The notes beneath the pieces are model-generated. The model was not told where the DNA came from. It saw nothing but the letters and a program-made list of their open reading frames with translations, and did not search any database. Positions 1-6,905 of a DNA stretch of 13,162 bases are shown here, piece after piece. The DNA is from Candidatus Woesearchaeota archaeon (lineage in GTDB: Archaea > Nanobdellota > Nanobdellia > Woesearchaeales > JAFCFN01): positions 1-13,162 of the forward strand of contig JAFCEI010000010.1 in the NCBI GenBank assembly GCA_017609245.1, given 5' to 3'. The translations under genes and the position numbers were made by a program. Numbering within the stretch: position 1 is the stretch's first letter; each line of letters opens with the position of its first letter.

Positions 1-387
1 TGGCATGTCATTCAAAACTTGAATGCTGCTGAGAAAAGCATCTACTTCATGACATTCTCGTTTACAAATGAAGACATTGCAAACTCTGTAATTAACCAAT
101 ATGGTAAGGGGTTAGATGTCAAAGGGGTTTTTGAAAAGACACAAAAAAGTCAATACTCACAATTTGAGCGGATGCATGGATTTAACATGAGCGTCAAATG
201 GGATTCTAATCCGGCAAATATGCACCATAAAGTTTTCATAATAGATAACAAGACAGTTATCACTGGCTCATTTAACCCAACAGGTGCTGGAGATAATAAG
301 AATGATGAGAATGTTCTGATAATCCATGACAAGGATATTGCCGACAAATATTTAAGCGAGTTTGATTCTATATATGCTGATGATTAG
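1..387 (+). CDS. Phospholipase D-like (HKD) domain protein, 3' part only
   Basis: The reading frame is open from base 1, so the start lies outside the window and only the last 128 residues are visible. The signature HxKx4D is present (His at 223-225, Lys at 229-231, Asp at 244-246), followed by the GSFNPT stretch that matches the usual GSxN part of the motif. This is the C-terminal catalytic half of the phospholipase D superfamily. In prokaryotes, soluble members of this size are often Nuc-type phosphodiesterase/nucleases that dimerise to bring two HKD motifs together. Substrate cannot be read from the fragment. The stop overlaps the start of the Memo gene by 8 bases, suggesting translational coupling. 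A TTG at 19 could be read as a start, but the coding frame clearly continues upstream. Confidence 0.85.
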   Translation, partial: WHVIQNLNAAEKSIYFMTFSFTNEDIANSVINQYGKGLDVKGVFEKTQKSQYSQFERMHGFNMSVKWDSNPANMHHKVFIIDNKTVITGSFNPTGAGDNKNDENVLIIHDKDIADKYLSEFDSIYADD

Positions 388-1246
388 GCCGCCAGCAGTA
401 GCAGGACAGTTTTATGAAGATGATTTTGAAAAGCTTGAAAAGCAGATCAAAGAGTGTTTTACAGGCAAACTAGGACCAGGAGAACTGCCTATAAAAAAAA
501 GGGATAAGAATATTTTGGGAGCTATCCTGCCTCACGCAGGATATGTCTACTCTGGCCAGTGTGCTGCATGGGCTTTTAAAGATATTGGTGAGAGCAGTTT
601 TGTCGATCTTTACATAATTCTCGGAACAAATCATACAGGTTATGGCAAAACCTCGCTTTTATTAGATGATTTTCAGACACCTTTTGGAGTTGTTAAGGTT
701 GATCAGGAGTTTGCGCAGGCTCTTATGAAGAACTCTTCTATCAGAGAGAACAGGCGTGCTCATCTAGAAGAGCACAGTATTGAGGTTCAGCTGCCATTTC
801 TGCAGTTTGTTGAAAAAGATTATATGAAACACCTGAAAATATTGCCGATTGTCATTGATTATACAGTTGATTACAAAGAATTAGCGCAAGCAATCAGAAA
901 AACAATCAAACAATCAGGCAAAACAGTCAGGATAATTGCTTCATCTGACTTCACACATTATGGCCCATCATATGGATTTGTGCCTTTTGAGACAAATATC
1001 AAAGATAATCTGACAGAATTAGACAACAAAGCAGTTGAATTTATCAAAAAATTAGATTCACAGGGATTTCTAGACTATCTGCAGAAAACAGGAGCAACTG
1101 TATGCGGAGCGATGCCGATTGCTACACTAATCGAGATTCTAAAAGACAAAACAGAAAAAGTTAAGGTTCTGCAACACTATAATTCCGGAGATATTAGCAA
1201 AGAATATCACACTTGTGTTGACTATTTCTCAATTGTTTTTTATTAA
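380..1246 (+). CDS. Memo family protein (AmmeMemoRadiSam system protein B-like)
   Basis: A 288-residue member of the MEMO1 family, close to the family's usual length. The start chosen is ATG 380, because archaeal members begin with M-[IR]-x-P-A-V-A-G-x-F-Y; a TTG at 362 would add six unconserved residues. The family's metal and active-site-like residues are visible: His52 in PHAGYVYSG, His85 in GTNHTGYG, Asp190 and His193 in SSDFTHYGP, and Cys242 in VCGAMP. His133 in EHSIEVQLPF is also a family hallmark. The fold resembles class III extradiol dioxygenases, and human MEMO1 has been reported to bind iron or copper through the equivalent His, His and Cys. Its archaeal role is unknown. The classical partners (AMMECR1 and a radical SAM protein) are not adjacent. 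The start codon lies inside the end of the upstream HKD gene (ATGATTAG overlap), so the two are probably co-translated. Confidence 0.93.
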   Translation: MIRPPAVAGQFYEDDFEKLEKQIKECFTGKLGPGELPIKKRDKNILGAILPHAGYVYSGQCAAWAFKDIGESSFVDLYIILGTNHTGYGKTSLLLDDFQTPFGVVKVDQEFAQALMKNSSIRENRRAHLEEHSIEVQLPFLQFVEKDYMKHLKILPIVIDYTVDYKELAQAIRKTIKQSGKTVRIIASSDFTHYGPSYGFVPFETNIKDNLTELDNKAVEFIKKLDSQGFLDYLQKTGATVCGAMPIATLIEILKDKTEKVKVLQHYNSGDISKEYHTCVDYFSIVFY

Positions 1247-1262
1247 AAAAAGAAAATAAAAA
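1245..1262 (-). terminator. T-rich terminator downstream of radA
   Basis: Immediately after the radA stop, the - strand reads T5-A-T4-C-T7, the kind of oligo-T tract that ends archaeal transcription without a hairpin. It lies in the 17-base gap to the convergent Memo gene. On the + strand the last Memo codons contain a T6 run (1235-1240) that could play the same part in the other direction. Confidence 0.55.
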
Positions 1263-1263
1263 T

Positions 1264-2217
1264 TTATTCCTTCAGATCCTTCAGCCCAGTCTCGGTCACA
1301 AAGAAACCGCATTCACCATCGGGCAAGGACGGGCTATCAACCAATTTAGCAACTCTGCTTCCTTTCTTGCCTTTTCTCAGGTAAATTCTAAACACTGAGT
1401 TGTGAGCAACAATATGCCCCCCAATAGCCTCTGTAGGATCTCCAAAAAACATGTCTGGCTTTGACATTACCTGGTTTGTCACATAAACTGTAAGATTATA
1501 CAGGTCAGCAAGCTTAGTCAAGGTATGCATATGTCTGTTTAATTTCTGCTGCCTCTCAGCCAAAGTCCCTCTGCCGATAAACTCTGCTCTAAAATGCGCT
1601 GTAAGTGAGTCAACAATCACTAATTTCACTTTAGACTTATTGTTTTTTATCAAATCCTCAACCTTTTCAGCCAAAAGCATCTGATGATCAGAATTATAAG
1701 CACGAGCAACCTTGATGTTCTTCAGAACCTTATTTGAATCCATCTTAAGCCCCTGTGCAATCTGGATAATCCTTTCTGGCCTGAAAGTTCCTTCTGTATC
1801 AATATACACCACTTCTCCTTCACATCCGCCTTTATCTACAGGCAATTGAGATCGAACAGCTAAGATGTGCGCTATCTGTGTCTTACCGCTGCCATACTGT
1901 CCAAATGCCTCTGATATAGAGCCTGTTTCAAAACCCCCTCCAAGCAAGGCATTCAAAGCAGCACTTCCAGTTGTAATCTTCTGAACCTTGGACCTTTTTT
2001 TAAGCAAATCTTCGCCAGACTCAAAACCCATGTCCATCTCATCTCTTGCAGCCTGTATCATCTTTCTTGCAACTGCCTCGCTCACACCAGCTGCTTCAAC
2101 CATCTGTCCTGGCGAGCCTACAGCTATGCTAAGTAGATCATCATATCCTGCTGCTGCCAGTTTTTCAGCTGTTGCAGCTCCAACACCTGGTAAATCCTTT
2201 ATTGATTTTTCTTTCAT
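1264..2217 (-). CDS. radA: DNA repair and recombination protein RadA
   Basis: A 317-residue archaeal recombinase of the RadA/Rad51 family, which forms ATP-dependent filaments on single-stranded DNA and drives strand exchange. Residues 1-60 form the helix-hairpin-helix DNA-binding domain (DLPGVGAATAEKL). A linker follows with FESG (65-68), the polymerisation motif position, in the same F-x-S-G form I recall from methanococcal RadA. The RecA core has Walker A GQYGSGKT (106-113), YIDTEGTFRPER (138-149), Walker B KLVIVD (198-203), and the L2 region with NQVMSKPDMFFGDP (248-261) and the GGH triplet at 266-268. The length is normal for the family. The start ATG is preceded by GGTGAT and lies 24 bases after the 95-residue gene, so the two are co-transcribed. 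All key residues are intact. Confidence 0.97.
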   Translation of the reverse strand: MKEKSIKDLPGVGAATAEKLAAAGYDDLLSIAVGSPGQMVEAAGVSEAVARKMIQAARDEMDMGFESGEDLLKKRSKVQKITTGSAALNALLGGGFETGSISEAFGQYGSGKTQIAHILAVRSQLPVDKGGCEGEVVYIDTEGTFRPERIIQIAQGLKMDSNKVLKNIKVARAYNSDHQMLLAEKVEDLIKNNKSKVKLVIVDSLTAHFRAEFIGRGTLAERQQKLNRHMHTLTKLADLYNLTVYVTNQVMSKPDMFFGDPTEAIGGHIVAHNSVFRIYLRKGKKGSRVAKLVDSPSLPDGECGFFVTETGLKDLKE

Positions 2218-2241
2218 CTTATATCACCATAAGCAAGGGGT

Positions 2242-2529
2242 TTAAACAACCCCTTGAACTGCAATTTCTTCATTATTAGTACTGTCAGTATCTCTCAACA
2301 CAATGTGTTCATATGCTTTCTGCAGCACTAGAGCTGCCTTTGGCAAGTCATTAACTCTTAAAGAATTAGTTGTCTGCCAATTGCCGTCTTTGTCTGTATA
2401 GCTTCTCTGCAGAGACACTGTCCTGTATTCTGTCTGTTCGCCAGTCTTTTTGCTGACGCCGTTATTTTTCCAAACTGTAGCACTGATAACTCCAGTGCTA
2501 AACTTTTTTTCAGGCTTATTGCCTTCCAT
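2242..2529 (-). CDS. Small conserved protein between rpa and radA
   Basis: A 95-residue soluble protein with no signal peptide or membrane segment. The core reads as a beta-rich domain (FSTGVISATVWKNNG, then YRTVSLQRSYTDKDGNWQ) followed by a helix (LPKAALVLQKAYEHIVL). I recall similar uncharacterised small proteins in archaea and candidate-phylum bacteria, but I know no demonstrated function. The short twisted strands followed by one helix faintly recall PC4-like single-strand binders; this is only a hypothesis. The ribosome binding site is excellent (GAGGTGG five bases before ATG). It is the first gene of the radA operon, 24 bases upstream of radA and downstream of rpa, so a role in single-strand DNA handling or filament assembly is the natural guess. 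The coding assignment is firm; the role is not. Confidence 0.85.
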   Translation of the reverse strand: MEGNKPEKKFSTGVISATVWKNNGVSKKTGEQTEYRTVSLQRSYTDKDGNWQTTNSLRVNDLPKAALVLQKAYEHIVLRDTDSTNNEEIAVQGVV

Positions 2530-2646
2530 CTAAACCACCTCTTTCCTTATCGGATTTTATTTCAAACTTCCCTTGATCATGGAGAACTAAGCTCCCAGGA
2601 AGTGAGGTTAGCTGCCTAAGCAACTGAATATTATAAATGAAGCCTT

Positions 2647-2655
2647 ATTTAAATA
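2647..2655 (-). promoter_or_regulatory. Alternative TATA element for the radA operon
   Basis: TATTTAAAT on the - strand, about 118 bases before the first start codon. Predicted transcription start is near 2625, giving a leader of about 95 bases with a small GGAG/CTCC hairpin (2581-2595). The stretch 2530-2723 holds no convincing gene. Confidence 0.4.
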
Positions 2656-2669
2656 CATTTTGCGCACCT

Positions 2670-2687
2670 GTCCAGTGACCAGTGGAC
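2670..2687. promoter_or_regulatory. Operator-like dyad GTCCA...TGGAC
   Basis: An imperfect palindrome: GTCCA (2670-2674) mirrors TGGAC (2683-2687), and the inner TG/CA also pairs, giving 7 of 9 matched positions. It contains a direct repeat CCAGTG (2672-2677 and 2679-2684). It touches the TATATAG element at 2687-2693 and spans the region between that TATA box and its predicted transcription start near 2665, where archaeal repressors usually bind. Confidence 0.4.
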
Positions 2688-2694
2688 TATATAA
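2687..2694 (-). promoter_or_regulatory. TATA box for the radA operon
   Basis: TTATATAG on the - strand between rpa and the 95-residue gene. A further TATA-like run (AATTATATAA, 2705-2714) lies just upstream. Which of the three elements is used cannot be decided by eye. Confidence 0.4.
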
Positions 2695-2723
2695 GATTAT
2701 CAGATTATATAATTAAAAGGCTT

Positions 2724-3710
2724 TTAAGCGCTGTTTTCAAGCCTTTTTACTTCTTGCTCAGGGTCAGGATTCAGGTCAACCTTGTTTGCAATAAACTCTA
2801 GCCTGTCAAAAAACTTATTTTGTACAGCCCTTCCTTCTAATTTCACTATATTACCCAAAAGCTCTGTCTTGACATCATTAAACTTCTCAGGATTATCTTT
2901 ATAAGTCAAAAGTTCTTGTTTTGTTTTTCCACAAACCTTTTCAACATTATCCCTAAAAAAAACAGTCCTTATATTTCCTGTACCATCATCCAAAAATAAG
3001 TTTAAAACATAAGACCACTCAGGCATTATGTTTCCATGCTGCGAACAGCTAAACAGATTCTCTTTTTGCACAGGCTTTTTGCCACACTCAGGGCATGTCA
3101 TAAAAAATTTAGGATCAAAGACCTGGACAATCGTCCCCAATACAACTGCATTATCCCCTTCTCTCAGGCCAACAATATCTTTTCTTTCTGCAGCTGGCTT
3201 CTGATATGTGCCGACTGTCTCGCCTTCAGGATTTATCACCAGCTTGCTCCTGTCATTCAAGTGGATCTCTTTGTTGCCGTTATTATCCCTCACATATCCC
3301 CCTACTATCTTGATAACATCGCCCTGCTTCAGGTTTTCAATGCAGTCTGTCTGAGAATGCCACAATGTAATCCTTATCATGCCTGTCTCATCTTCGATAA
3401 TCAAACTTGCAACCTTGCCCTGCCTTCCTTCTTTGGTCTGGAATTCTTTGATCGGGAAGATGTTTCTGACTTTGCCTAATATCTCAACATCTCTCATTCC
3501 GGCAAGGATATTCTTGATTTGAAGCTTACCATTCATCTCGATGAGTTGTATGCCAAGTTCATTAGCAATAATATGTGCTGCACCTTCTTTAGAAATAAGC
3601 CCTGATAATTGTTTTAGTTTTTCATTAATCTTCATATCAATTTCAGCATCACTCATGCTGCTTTTTTCTTTGATTTTTGATATAATATCTTCATAAGGAA
3701 TTTGTATCAT
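2724..3710 (-). CDS. rpa: Replication protein A-like single-stranded DNA-binding protein
   Basis: A 328-residue archaeal RPA. It protects single-stranded DNA in replication, repair and recombination. Residues 1-60 are a helical N-terminal region. Residues about 70-160 form a first OB fold (VEILGKVRNIFPIKEF ... SLIIEDETGMIRITLWH ... GDVIKIVGGYV). Residues about 178-312 form a second OB fold interrupted by a zinc knuckle with Cys206, Cys209, Cys222 and His225 (CPEC ... CSQH). The DDGTGNIRTVFF strand (241-252) is typical of RPA folds. The start is ATG 3710, preceded by GGGTGGTTGA, and the promoter lies just upstream. It points the same way as radA but is separated from it by a second promoter, so it is a neighbouring and probably functionally linked unit. 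Confidence 0.92.
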   Translation of the reverse strand: MIQIPYEDIISKIKEKSSMSDAEIDMKINEKLKQLSGLISKEGAAHIIANELGIQLIEMNGKLQIKNILAGMRDVEILGKVRNIFPIKEFQTKEGRQGKVASLIIEDETGMIRITLWHSQTDCIENLKQGDVIKIVGGYVRDNNGNKEIHLNDRSKLVINPEGETVGTYQKPAAERKDIVGLREGDNAVVLGTIVQVFDPKFFMTCPECGKKPVQKENLFSCSQHGNIMPEWSYVLNLFLDDGTGNIRTVFFRDNVEKVCGKTKQELLTYKDNPEKFNDVKTELLGNIVKLEGRAVQNKFFDRLEFIANKVDLNPDPEQEVKRLENSA

Positions 3711-3740
3711 TCAACCACCCATATTTGATTAGCTAGATTA

Positions 3741-3751
3741 TATTTTATATA
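3741..3751 (-). promoter_or_regulatory. TATA box for rpa
   Basis: TATATAAAATA on the - strand, about 35 bases upstream of the rpa ATG. The predicted transcription start near 3718 gives a very short leader that just contains the GGTGG ribosome binding site. The element sits in the 60-base gap after the transglycosylase gene, so rpa need not depend on readthrough from that operon. Confidence 0.55.
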
Positions 3752-3770
3752 GATTTATGTTGTGAAAAAG

Positions 3771-5366
3771 TTATGTTAAAGTTGGTGTTGATGGACGAGA
3801 AACCAATCCCTCTTCCATCATATTATTATCGCAGTCTACAGCAACAACAGCATAATAATCGCCTTTATTTGCTATTGTATAAGAGTTTGTTTGTTCAGAT
3901 ACCTTGTCCTCAAGTGCAGCTTGATCAAGCTTTTCGAATGATGTAGCTGCATGATAAATCTCATAATGGTCTATATCATCTTCTTCATTTTTATCCCATG
4001 TCAGGATTATTGAATCATCTTCTGGTGTCAGCTCAATCCCTTTCACAAGATCTGGCTCAGCCTCATCATCAAAATAATATGCGAATTTGATCACATTATT
4101 CTGGAAACCATTCTCCGTCAACACTTCCTTGTCTTCAGCTACATTTATCATTGCAATTCTTCTGTCAGGGCTACATTTCTCTGGATTTTCTATCTGCTCT
4201 TCATAGCTCCAGCCTTCTGGACGATTATTATTTAAACACTCCATAAGACTGTTTTTATCTAAACATTTTATATGTAAATCAAATGCCTGGTTTTTTATAC
4301 TTTCATAGACATTTAAATCATAATCTATGTTTGTTTTAAATGATGGTTTGACTGAATAAACAGCCAACTGGCCGTATTCCTCGTAATATTGTTTAACCTT
4401 TTCAACATAATCGCTTGTCTCGTCAGGAACATTTGTGCAAGTGCTAAAACCAACCTCATAATCACAATATCTATTAATATTTCCGGCCCCCCAATTATAT
4501 GCAGCTGTTGATAGCTCAATATCGTGATTGTATCTTTGATATTGCGATAAGAAATGTTTTGTCCCTGCTATTATATTCTTCTTTGGATCAAATCTCTCGT
4601 CAATCTTTGCAGCCTCTTCTACTGAAAGATCTGCAACATCTATTGCTAATTCTTTAGAATAAGCATCATTGCACGTGTTAAATGATACATCTTCGTATGT
4701 TTTTAGTCCCAATTCTTGTGCAGTTCCAGGCATAAGCTGCATCAAACCAGCAGCCCCGCAGCCTATTGAAACAGCTTTTGGATTGAAGTTAGATTCCTGT
4801 CTTATTATTGCCTTGATCAAGGCTGATGGAACATCGTATTTAGCACTAGCTTTTTCTATTATTTTATTATATTCTGTAGCTATAGATGCCTCTCCAGAAA
4901 TGCTCATCTTAAGGTCAGACCTTGCATTTCCTGTTATTTCTAGATTATCTTTTAGTTCAACATCATAATTTTCATCAGTAATTGAAGCATCAGGATAACT
5001 TGCTGAGTAAGAATCTAAGTTTTTGTTAAATCTTGCTGTAAAATTGCCCTCAACATCCTTTGGCTCGCAATAGGTTGTCTTATTATGCCAAAACACATAG
5101 CCATGATACAGCCCGCACTCAGACTGCTCGCCAAACCCCCCTCTCTGTCCCAGATCATAAGCAGTTTGATATGCAGCCAGTTTTGCAGATGCATCAACAT
5201 AAAACAATGCCTTGTCACCTTGATTATATAAGCTGAACAAACCTGCCTGTTTATCGCCGATTGTCAAAGTTTTAGTGTTAGGAGAAAGCTGTATAAATGC
5301 AGTTGTCAACACAGCTAAGGTTAGGAAAACCAGTGCAATATTAAAAATCATCGCTTTCTTGTTCAT
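3771..5366 (-). CDS. Membrane-anchored SLT lytic transglycosylase with FN3-like tail
   Basis: A 531-residue secreted protein. MNKKA followed by a hydrophobic segment (residues 6-26) is a class III-like leader or membrane anchor. Residues about 40-160 are an extracellular module containing Cys84 and Cys100. Residues about 163-335 are a soluble lytic transglycosylase (goose lysozyme-like) domain with RQESNFNP carrying the likely catalytic Glu191, GLMQLMP (207-213), and AYNWGAGN (289-296). A Cys-containing linker and a fibronectin III-like domain (about 441-531, ending YYAVVAVDCDNN) follow. SLT enzymes cleave the MurNAc-GlcNAc bond of murein, which archaea do not make. The substrate is therefore probably bacterial wall, or the fold has been reused. 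It lies 56 bases after three pilin-like genes on the same strand, separated only by a hairpin. No clear Shine-Dalgarno precedes the ATG. Confidence 0.9.
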   Translation of the reverse strand: MNKKAMIFNIALVFLTLAVLTTAFIQLSPNTKTLTIGDKQAGLFSLYNQGDKALFYVDASAKLAAYQTAYDLGQRGGFGEQSECGLYHGYVFWHNKTTYCEPKDVEGNFTARFNKNLDSYSASYPDASITDENYDVELKDNLEITGNARSDLKMSISGEASIATEYNKIIEKASAKYDVPSALIKAIIRQESNFNPKAVSIGCGAAGLMQLMPGTAQELGLKTYEDVSFNTCNDAYSKELAIDVADLSVEEAAKIDERFDPKKNIIAGTKHFLSQYQRYNHDIELSTAAYNWGAGNINRYCDYEVGFSTCTNVPDETSDYVEKVKQYYEEYGQLAVYSVKPSFKTNIDYDLNVYESIKNQAFDLHIKCLDKNSLMECLNNNRPEGWSYEEQIENPEKCSPDRRIAMINVAEDKEVLTENGFQNNVIKFAYYFDDEAEPDLVKGIELTPEDDSIILTWDKNEEDDIDHYEIYHAATSFEKLDQAALEDKVSEQTNSYTIANKGDYYAVVAVDCDNNMMEEGLVSRPSTPTLT

Positions 5367-5396
5367 TTTGAATTTTTTGCTGAAAATTTGAAAGAC

Positions 5397-5417
5397 AGAA
5401 AATCTCTCAGATTTTCT
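5397..5417 (-). promoter_or_regulatory. Hairpin between the last pilin-like gene and the transglycosylase gene
   Basis: A perfect 8-base inverted repeat (AGAAAATC / GATTTTCT) with a 5-base loop. It lies in the 56-base gap, where no TATA box is evident. It could be a partial terminator, an RNA processing site, or an mRNA stabiliser that sets transglycosylase levels below those of the pilins. Confidence 0.4.
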
Positions 5418-5422
5418 TTATC

Positions 5423-5893
5423 TTAACCAACTGTGGGGCCTATTGAACCCAACCCCTCCTTGCAATCACTAAAAATAACCTTAAGATTTCCAGTAGGCGA
5501 AGGTATAACCTGCTCAAAATCAGTGCAGTCAGAACCTCTGTTAAGGCTTAAAGAGGTTCCCTCGACCTTGATCTGCCATCCTGGTGCAAAGTCTTTGAAA
5601 AAATCATCTGTTTTTTTGTTAAATATCTCTTCATAATTTGTCTTATCCAATGCTGCTAATGCAATCAGCTCGGCAAAATTCATGCTCATACCTTCAACAG
5701 GGCTTCTCAGATAATTCAACAATGTGATTTCAGCTTCATTTGCTTCAAAAGTGCTTATAATATTTTCCTCAGCAGGCCCTTCACAGCTTTGAGCTGCAAA
5801 CAGCAAAAAGAAGATTATAGCTATCAGGATAAAAGCGATGTAAGAGTAAAAATCAACTAATGCCTCTGCAATAAACCCTTTTTTATTCATCAT
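5423..5893 (-). CDS. Pilin-like protein (class III leader), block C, third gene
   Basis: A 156-residue exported protein of unknown function. The N-terminus MMNKKG is followed by FIAEALVDFYSYIAF and a long hydrophobic stretch to about residue 34, the layout of an archaeal type IV pilin precursor cut after Gly6. The ectodomain is small, with cysteines at SCEGP, DCTDF and DCKEG and a Gly/Pro-rich end. Two ATG codons are possible: 5893, which overlaps the upstream stop as ATGA, or 5890, which gives MNKKG like the neighbours. The segment EAEITLLNYLRSPVEG resembles the position of ESYVLVNRIIYSS in the upstream gene, so the two may be distant paralogues. The coding call is firm; the pilin assignment rests on the leader and context. 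Confidence 0.85.
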   Translation of the reverse strand: MMNKKGFIAEALVDFYSYIAFILIAIIFFLLFAAQSCEGPAEENIISTFEANEAEITLLNYLRSPVEGMSMNFAELIALAALDKTNYEEIFNKKTDDFFKDFAPGWQIKVEGTSLSLNRGSDCTDFEQVIPSPTGNLKVIFSDCKEGLGSIGPTVG

Positions 5894-6360
5894 CTTGAGA
5901 TCACGCTCACTTCCAAAGTATCTGGAACAGAAGTTTCCCCATCCCTGACCAATACATAAAACTTAGTCTTTATCTCTTTTGAGCCGCCTTTAATCCCTCT
6001 TTGAGGATAATATTGCTCATAAAAATCTTTATTATAATAAGCTGTCATTCTTCTGCCAACCAGATCAAGCTTAGCCCCAAGATTATCTGCAGCAGCGATT
6101 GTAGAACCTATCCTTTCTGAATTGAACTTAATCAAATCAACTATGCCTGGATATGTCCTGTTGATAGACTCGTCATGATAAGCGATTGAAGAATAAATAA
6201 TCCTGTTAACCAAAACATAGCTCTCTGAAGCGCTTATGTCAACATCAGTTCTTACAAAACCTCTGACCATAAAAACAATAGTCAACACAACTACAGCTAA
6301 GAATATTATTTTCGGAATAAAATTGATTATATTAAATGTTATTAATCCTTTTTTATTCAT
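5890..6360 (-). CDS. Pilin-like protein (class III leader), block C, second gene
   Basis: A 156-residue exported protein. The start chosen is ATG 6360, which gives MNKKG followed directly by LITFNIINFIP and a hydrophobic helix. A TTG at 6372 would add four residues and bury more of the upstream gene. GGGGTTGAG lies just before the ATG. It overlaps the upstream gene by 8 bases and the downstream gene by 4, so the three are translated as a unit. After the membrane helix comes NRTYPGIVDLIKFN, then LGAKLDLVGRRMTAYYNKDFY and a beta-rich end (TKFYVLVRDGE ... LEVSVISR). TYPG also occurs in the upstream gene (YTYPGD). No cysteines are present, unlike block B. Function unknown; a minor pilin or pseudopilin is the best guess. 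Confidence 0.85.
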   Translation of the reverse strand: MNKKGLITFNIINFIPKIIFLAVVVLTIVFMVRGFVRTDVDISASESYVLVNRIIYSSIAYHDESINRTYPGIVDLIKFNSERIGSTIAAADNLGAKLDLVGRRMTAYYNKDFYEQYYPQRGIKGGSKEIKTKFYVLVRDGETSVPDTLEVSVISR

Positions 6361-6799
6361 TCTCAACCCCAACTATATTTCCTAACTTGTTGATTTTAAG
6401 CTGACTTTGATCAGCAGAAACAACAGCATACTCAAAAACCATGTTTGAACCTTCTAAAAACGAGTAAAAGCATTTAGGATAAGCCAGCTCTTCATATTGC
6501 TCAAATTCTTCATAAACATAAACCTGTCCTGGCTTAAAATCAATAATAAAATTTTTTATATCTCCAGGATAAGTGTAAGAAACATCGCCAGGACTTGCAT
6601 AGATTGAGTTCACAATCAAAGCTATATCCTTGCTCAAGTAGTTTTTCTCAAATAGAGTCTGGTCAGCAACATCATCAATAAAAGTAAACAAAGCAACTGC
6701 AATCAGAACAATAAGAAACATCTGTGCAATAATATAATAAAACTCATGCTCTACCTGAGCCTTTTTACCCAGCCCTCTTTTTTCGTTAAAAAAATTCAT
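6353..6799 (-). CDS. Pilin-like protein (class III leader), block C, first gene
   Basis: A 148-residue exported protein that opens block C. The leader is longer than in its neighbours (MNFFNEKRGLGKKA), followed by QVEHEFYYIIAQ and a hydrophobic helix (about residues 20-42); cleavage after KKA is expected. The ectodomain has FEKNYLSKDIALIVNSIYASPGDVSYTYPGD, a pattern I recall in uncharacterised DPANN proteins. No Shine-Dalgarno precedes the ATG. Instead the start lies within a perfect inverted repeat, and its A-T-G overlaps the stop of a 12-codon leader frame. No other usable start codon precedes the KKAQ motif. Adjacent pilin-like genes and the transglycosylase follow in the same operon. Confidence 0.85.
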   Translation of the reverse strand: MNFFNEKRGLGKKAQVEHEFYYIIAQMFLIVLIAVALFTFIDDVADQTLFEKNYLSKDIALIVNSIYASPGDVSYTYPGDIKNFIIDFKPGQVYVYEEFEQYEELAYPKCFYSFLEGSNMVFEYAVVSADQSQLKINKLGNIVGVENE

Positions 6800-6832
6800 T
6801 TTTTAATGAATTTGGAAAAACTTTGTTTTTCC
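6792..6832 (-). promoter_or_regulatory. Two abutting hairpins at the start of block C
   Basis: Read on the - strand, an 8-base stem with a 3-base loop (GGAAAAAC / GTTTTTCC, 6814-6832) is followed without a gap by a 9-base stem with a 4-base loop (AAATTCATT / AATGAATTT, 6792-6813). The second stem contains the ATG (6797-6799). Both are perfect but AT-rich. They could hide the start codon unless a ribosome opens them. Confidence 0.45.
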
Positions 6833-6834
6833 AT
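6796..6834 (-). other. Possible 12-codon leader peptide frame upstream of block C
   Basis: ATG at 6834 opens MEKQSFSKFIKK and ends in TGA, overlapping the pilin ATG as ATGA. The TATA-like element at 6862-6873 would start transcription near 6842, leaving this frame almost leaderless. Translating it would open both hairpins and deliver ribosomes to the pilin start. Short frames arise by chance, so this is tentative. Confidence 0.3.
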
Positions 6835-6861
6835 TATTTCATAAGATTATAAAATCTAATT

Positions 6862-6873
6862 GTCATTTAAATA
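6862..6873 (-). promoter_or_regulatory. TATA box for pilin block C
   Basis: TATTTAAATGAC on the - strand in the divergent region between block C and the dCTP deaminase homologue. Predicted transcription start is near 6842. A second candidate, TTTATAATC at about 6845-6853, lies closer to the gene. Confidence 0.45.
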
Positions 6874-6905
6874 GATTACGATATTTGTATACTGTACTAC
6901 AGAAT

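Noticed and set aside
362..379. Upstream TTG and ATG as the start of the Memo gene
   Set aside because: The family N-terminus M-I-R-P-P-A-V-A-G begins at 380; the added residues are unconserved and lie within the HKD gene.
2530..2646. A small structured RNA or C/D box RNA in the radA leader
   Set aside because: Only short imperfect stems and isolated CTGA-like strings are present; a proper C box and paired spacing are lacking.
3036..3479. A + strand frame of 147 codons
   Set aside because: It lies fully opposite rpa, whose zinc knuckle and OB motifs are clear, and has no ribosome site or recognisable domain.
5890..6372. TTG start at 6372 for the second gene of block C
   Set aside because: It extends further into the upstream gene and adds MGLR before the standard MNKKG leader; ATG 6360 fits the cluster better.
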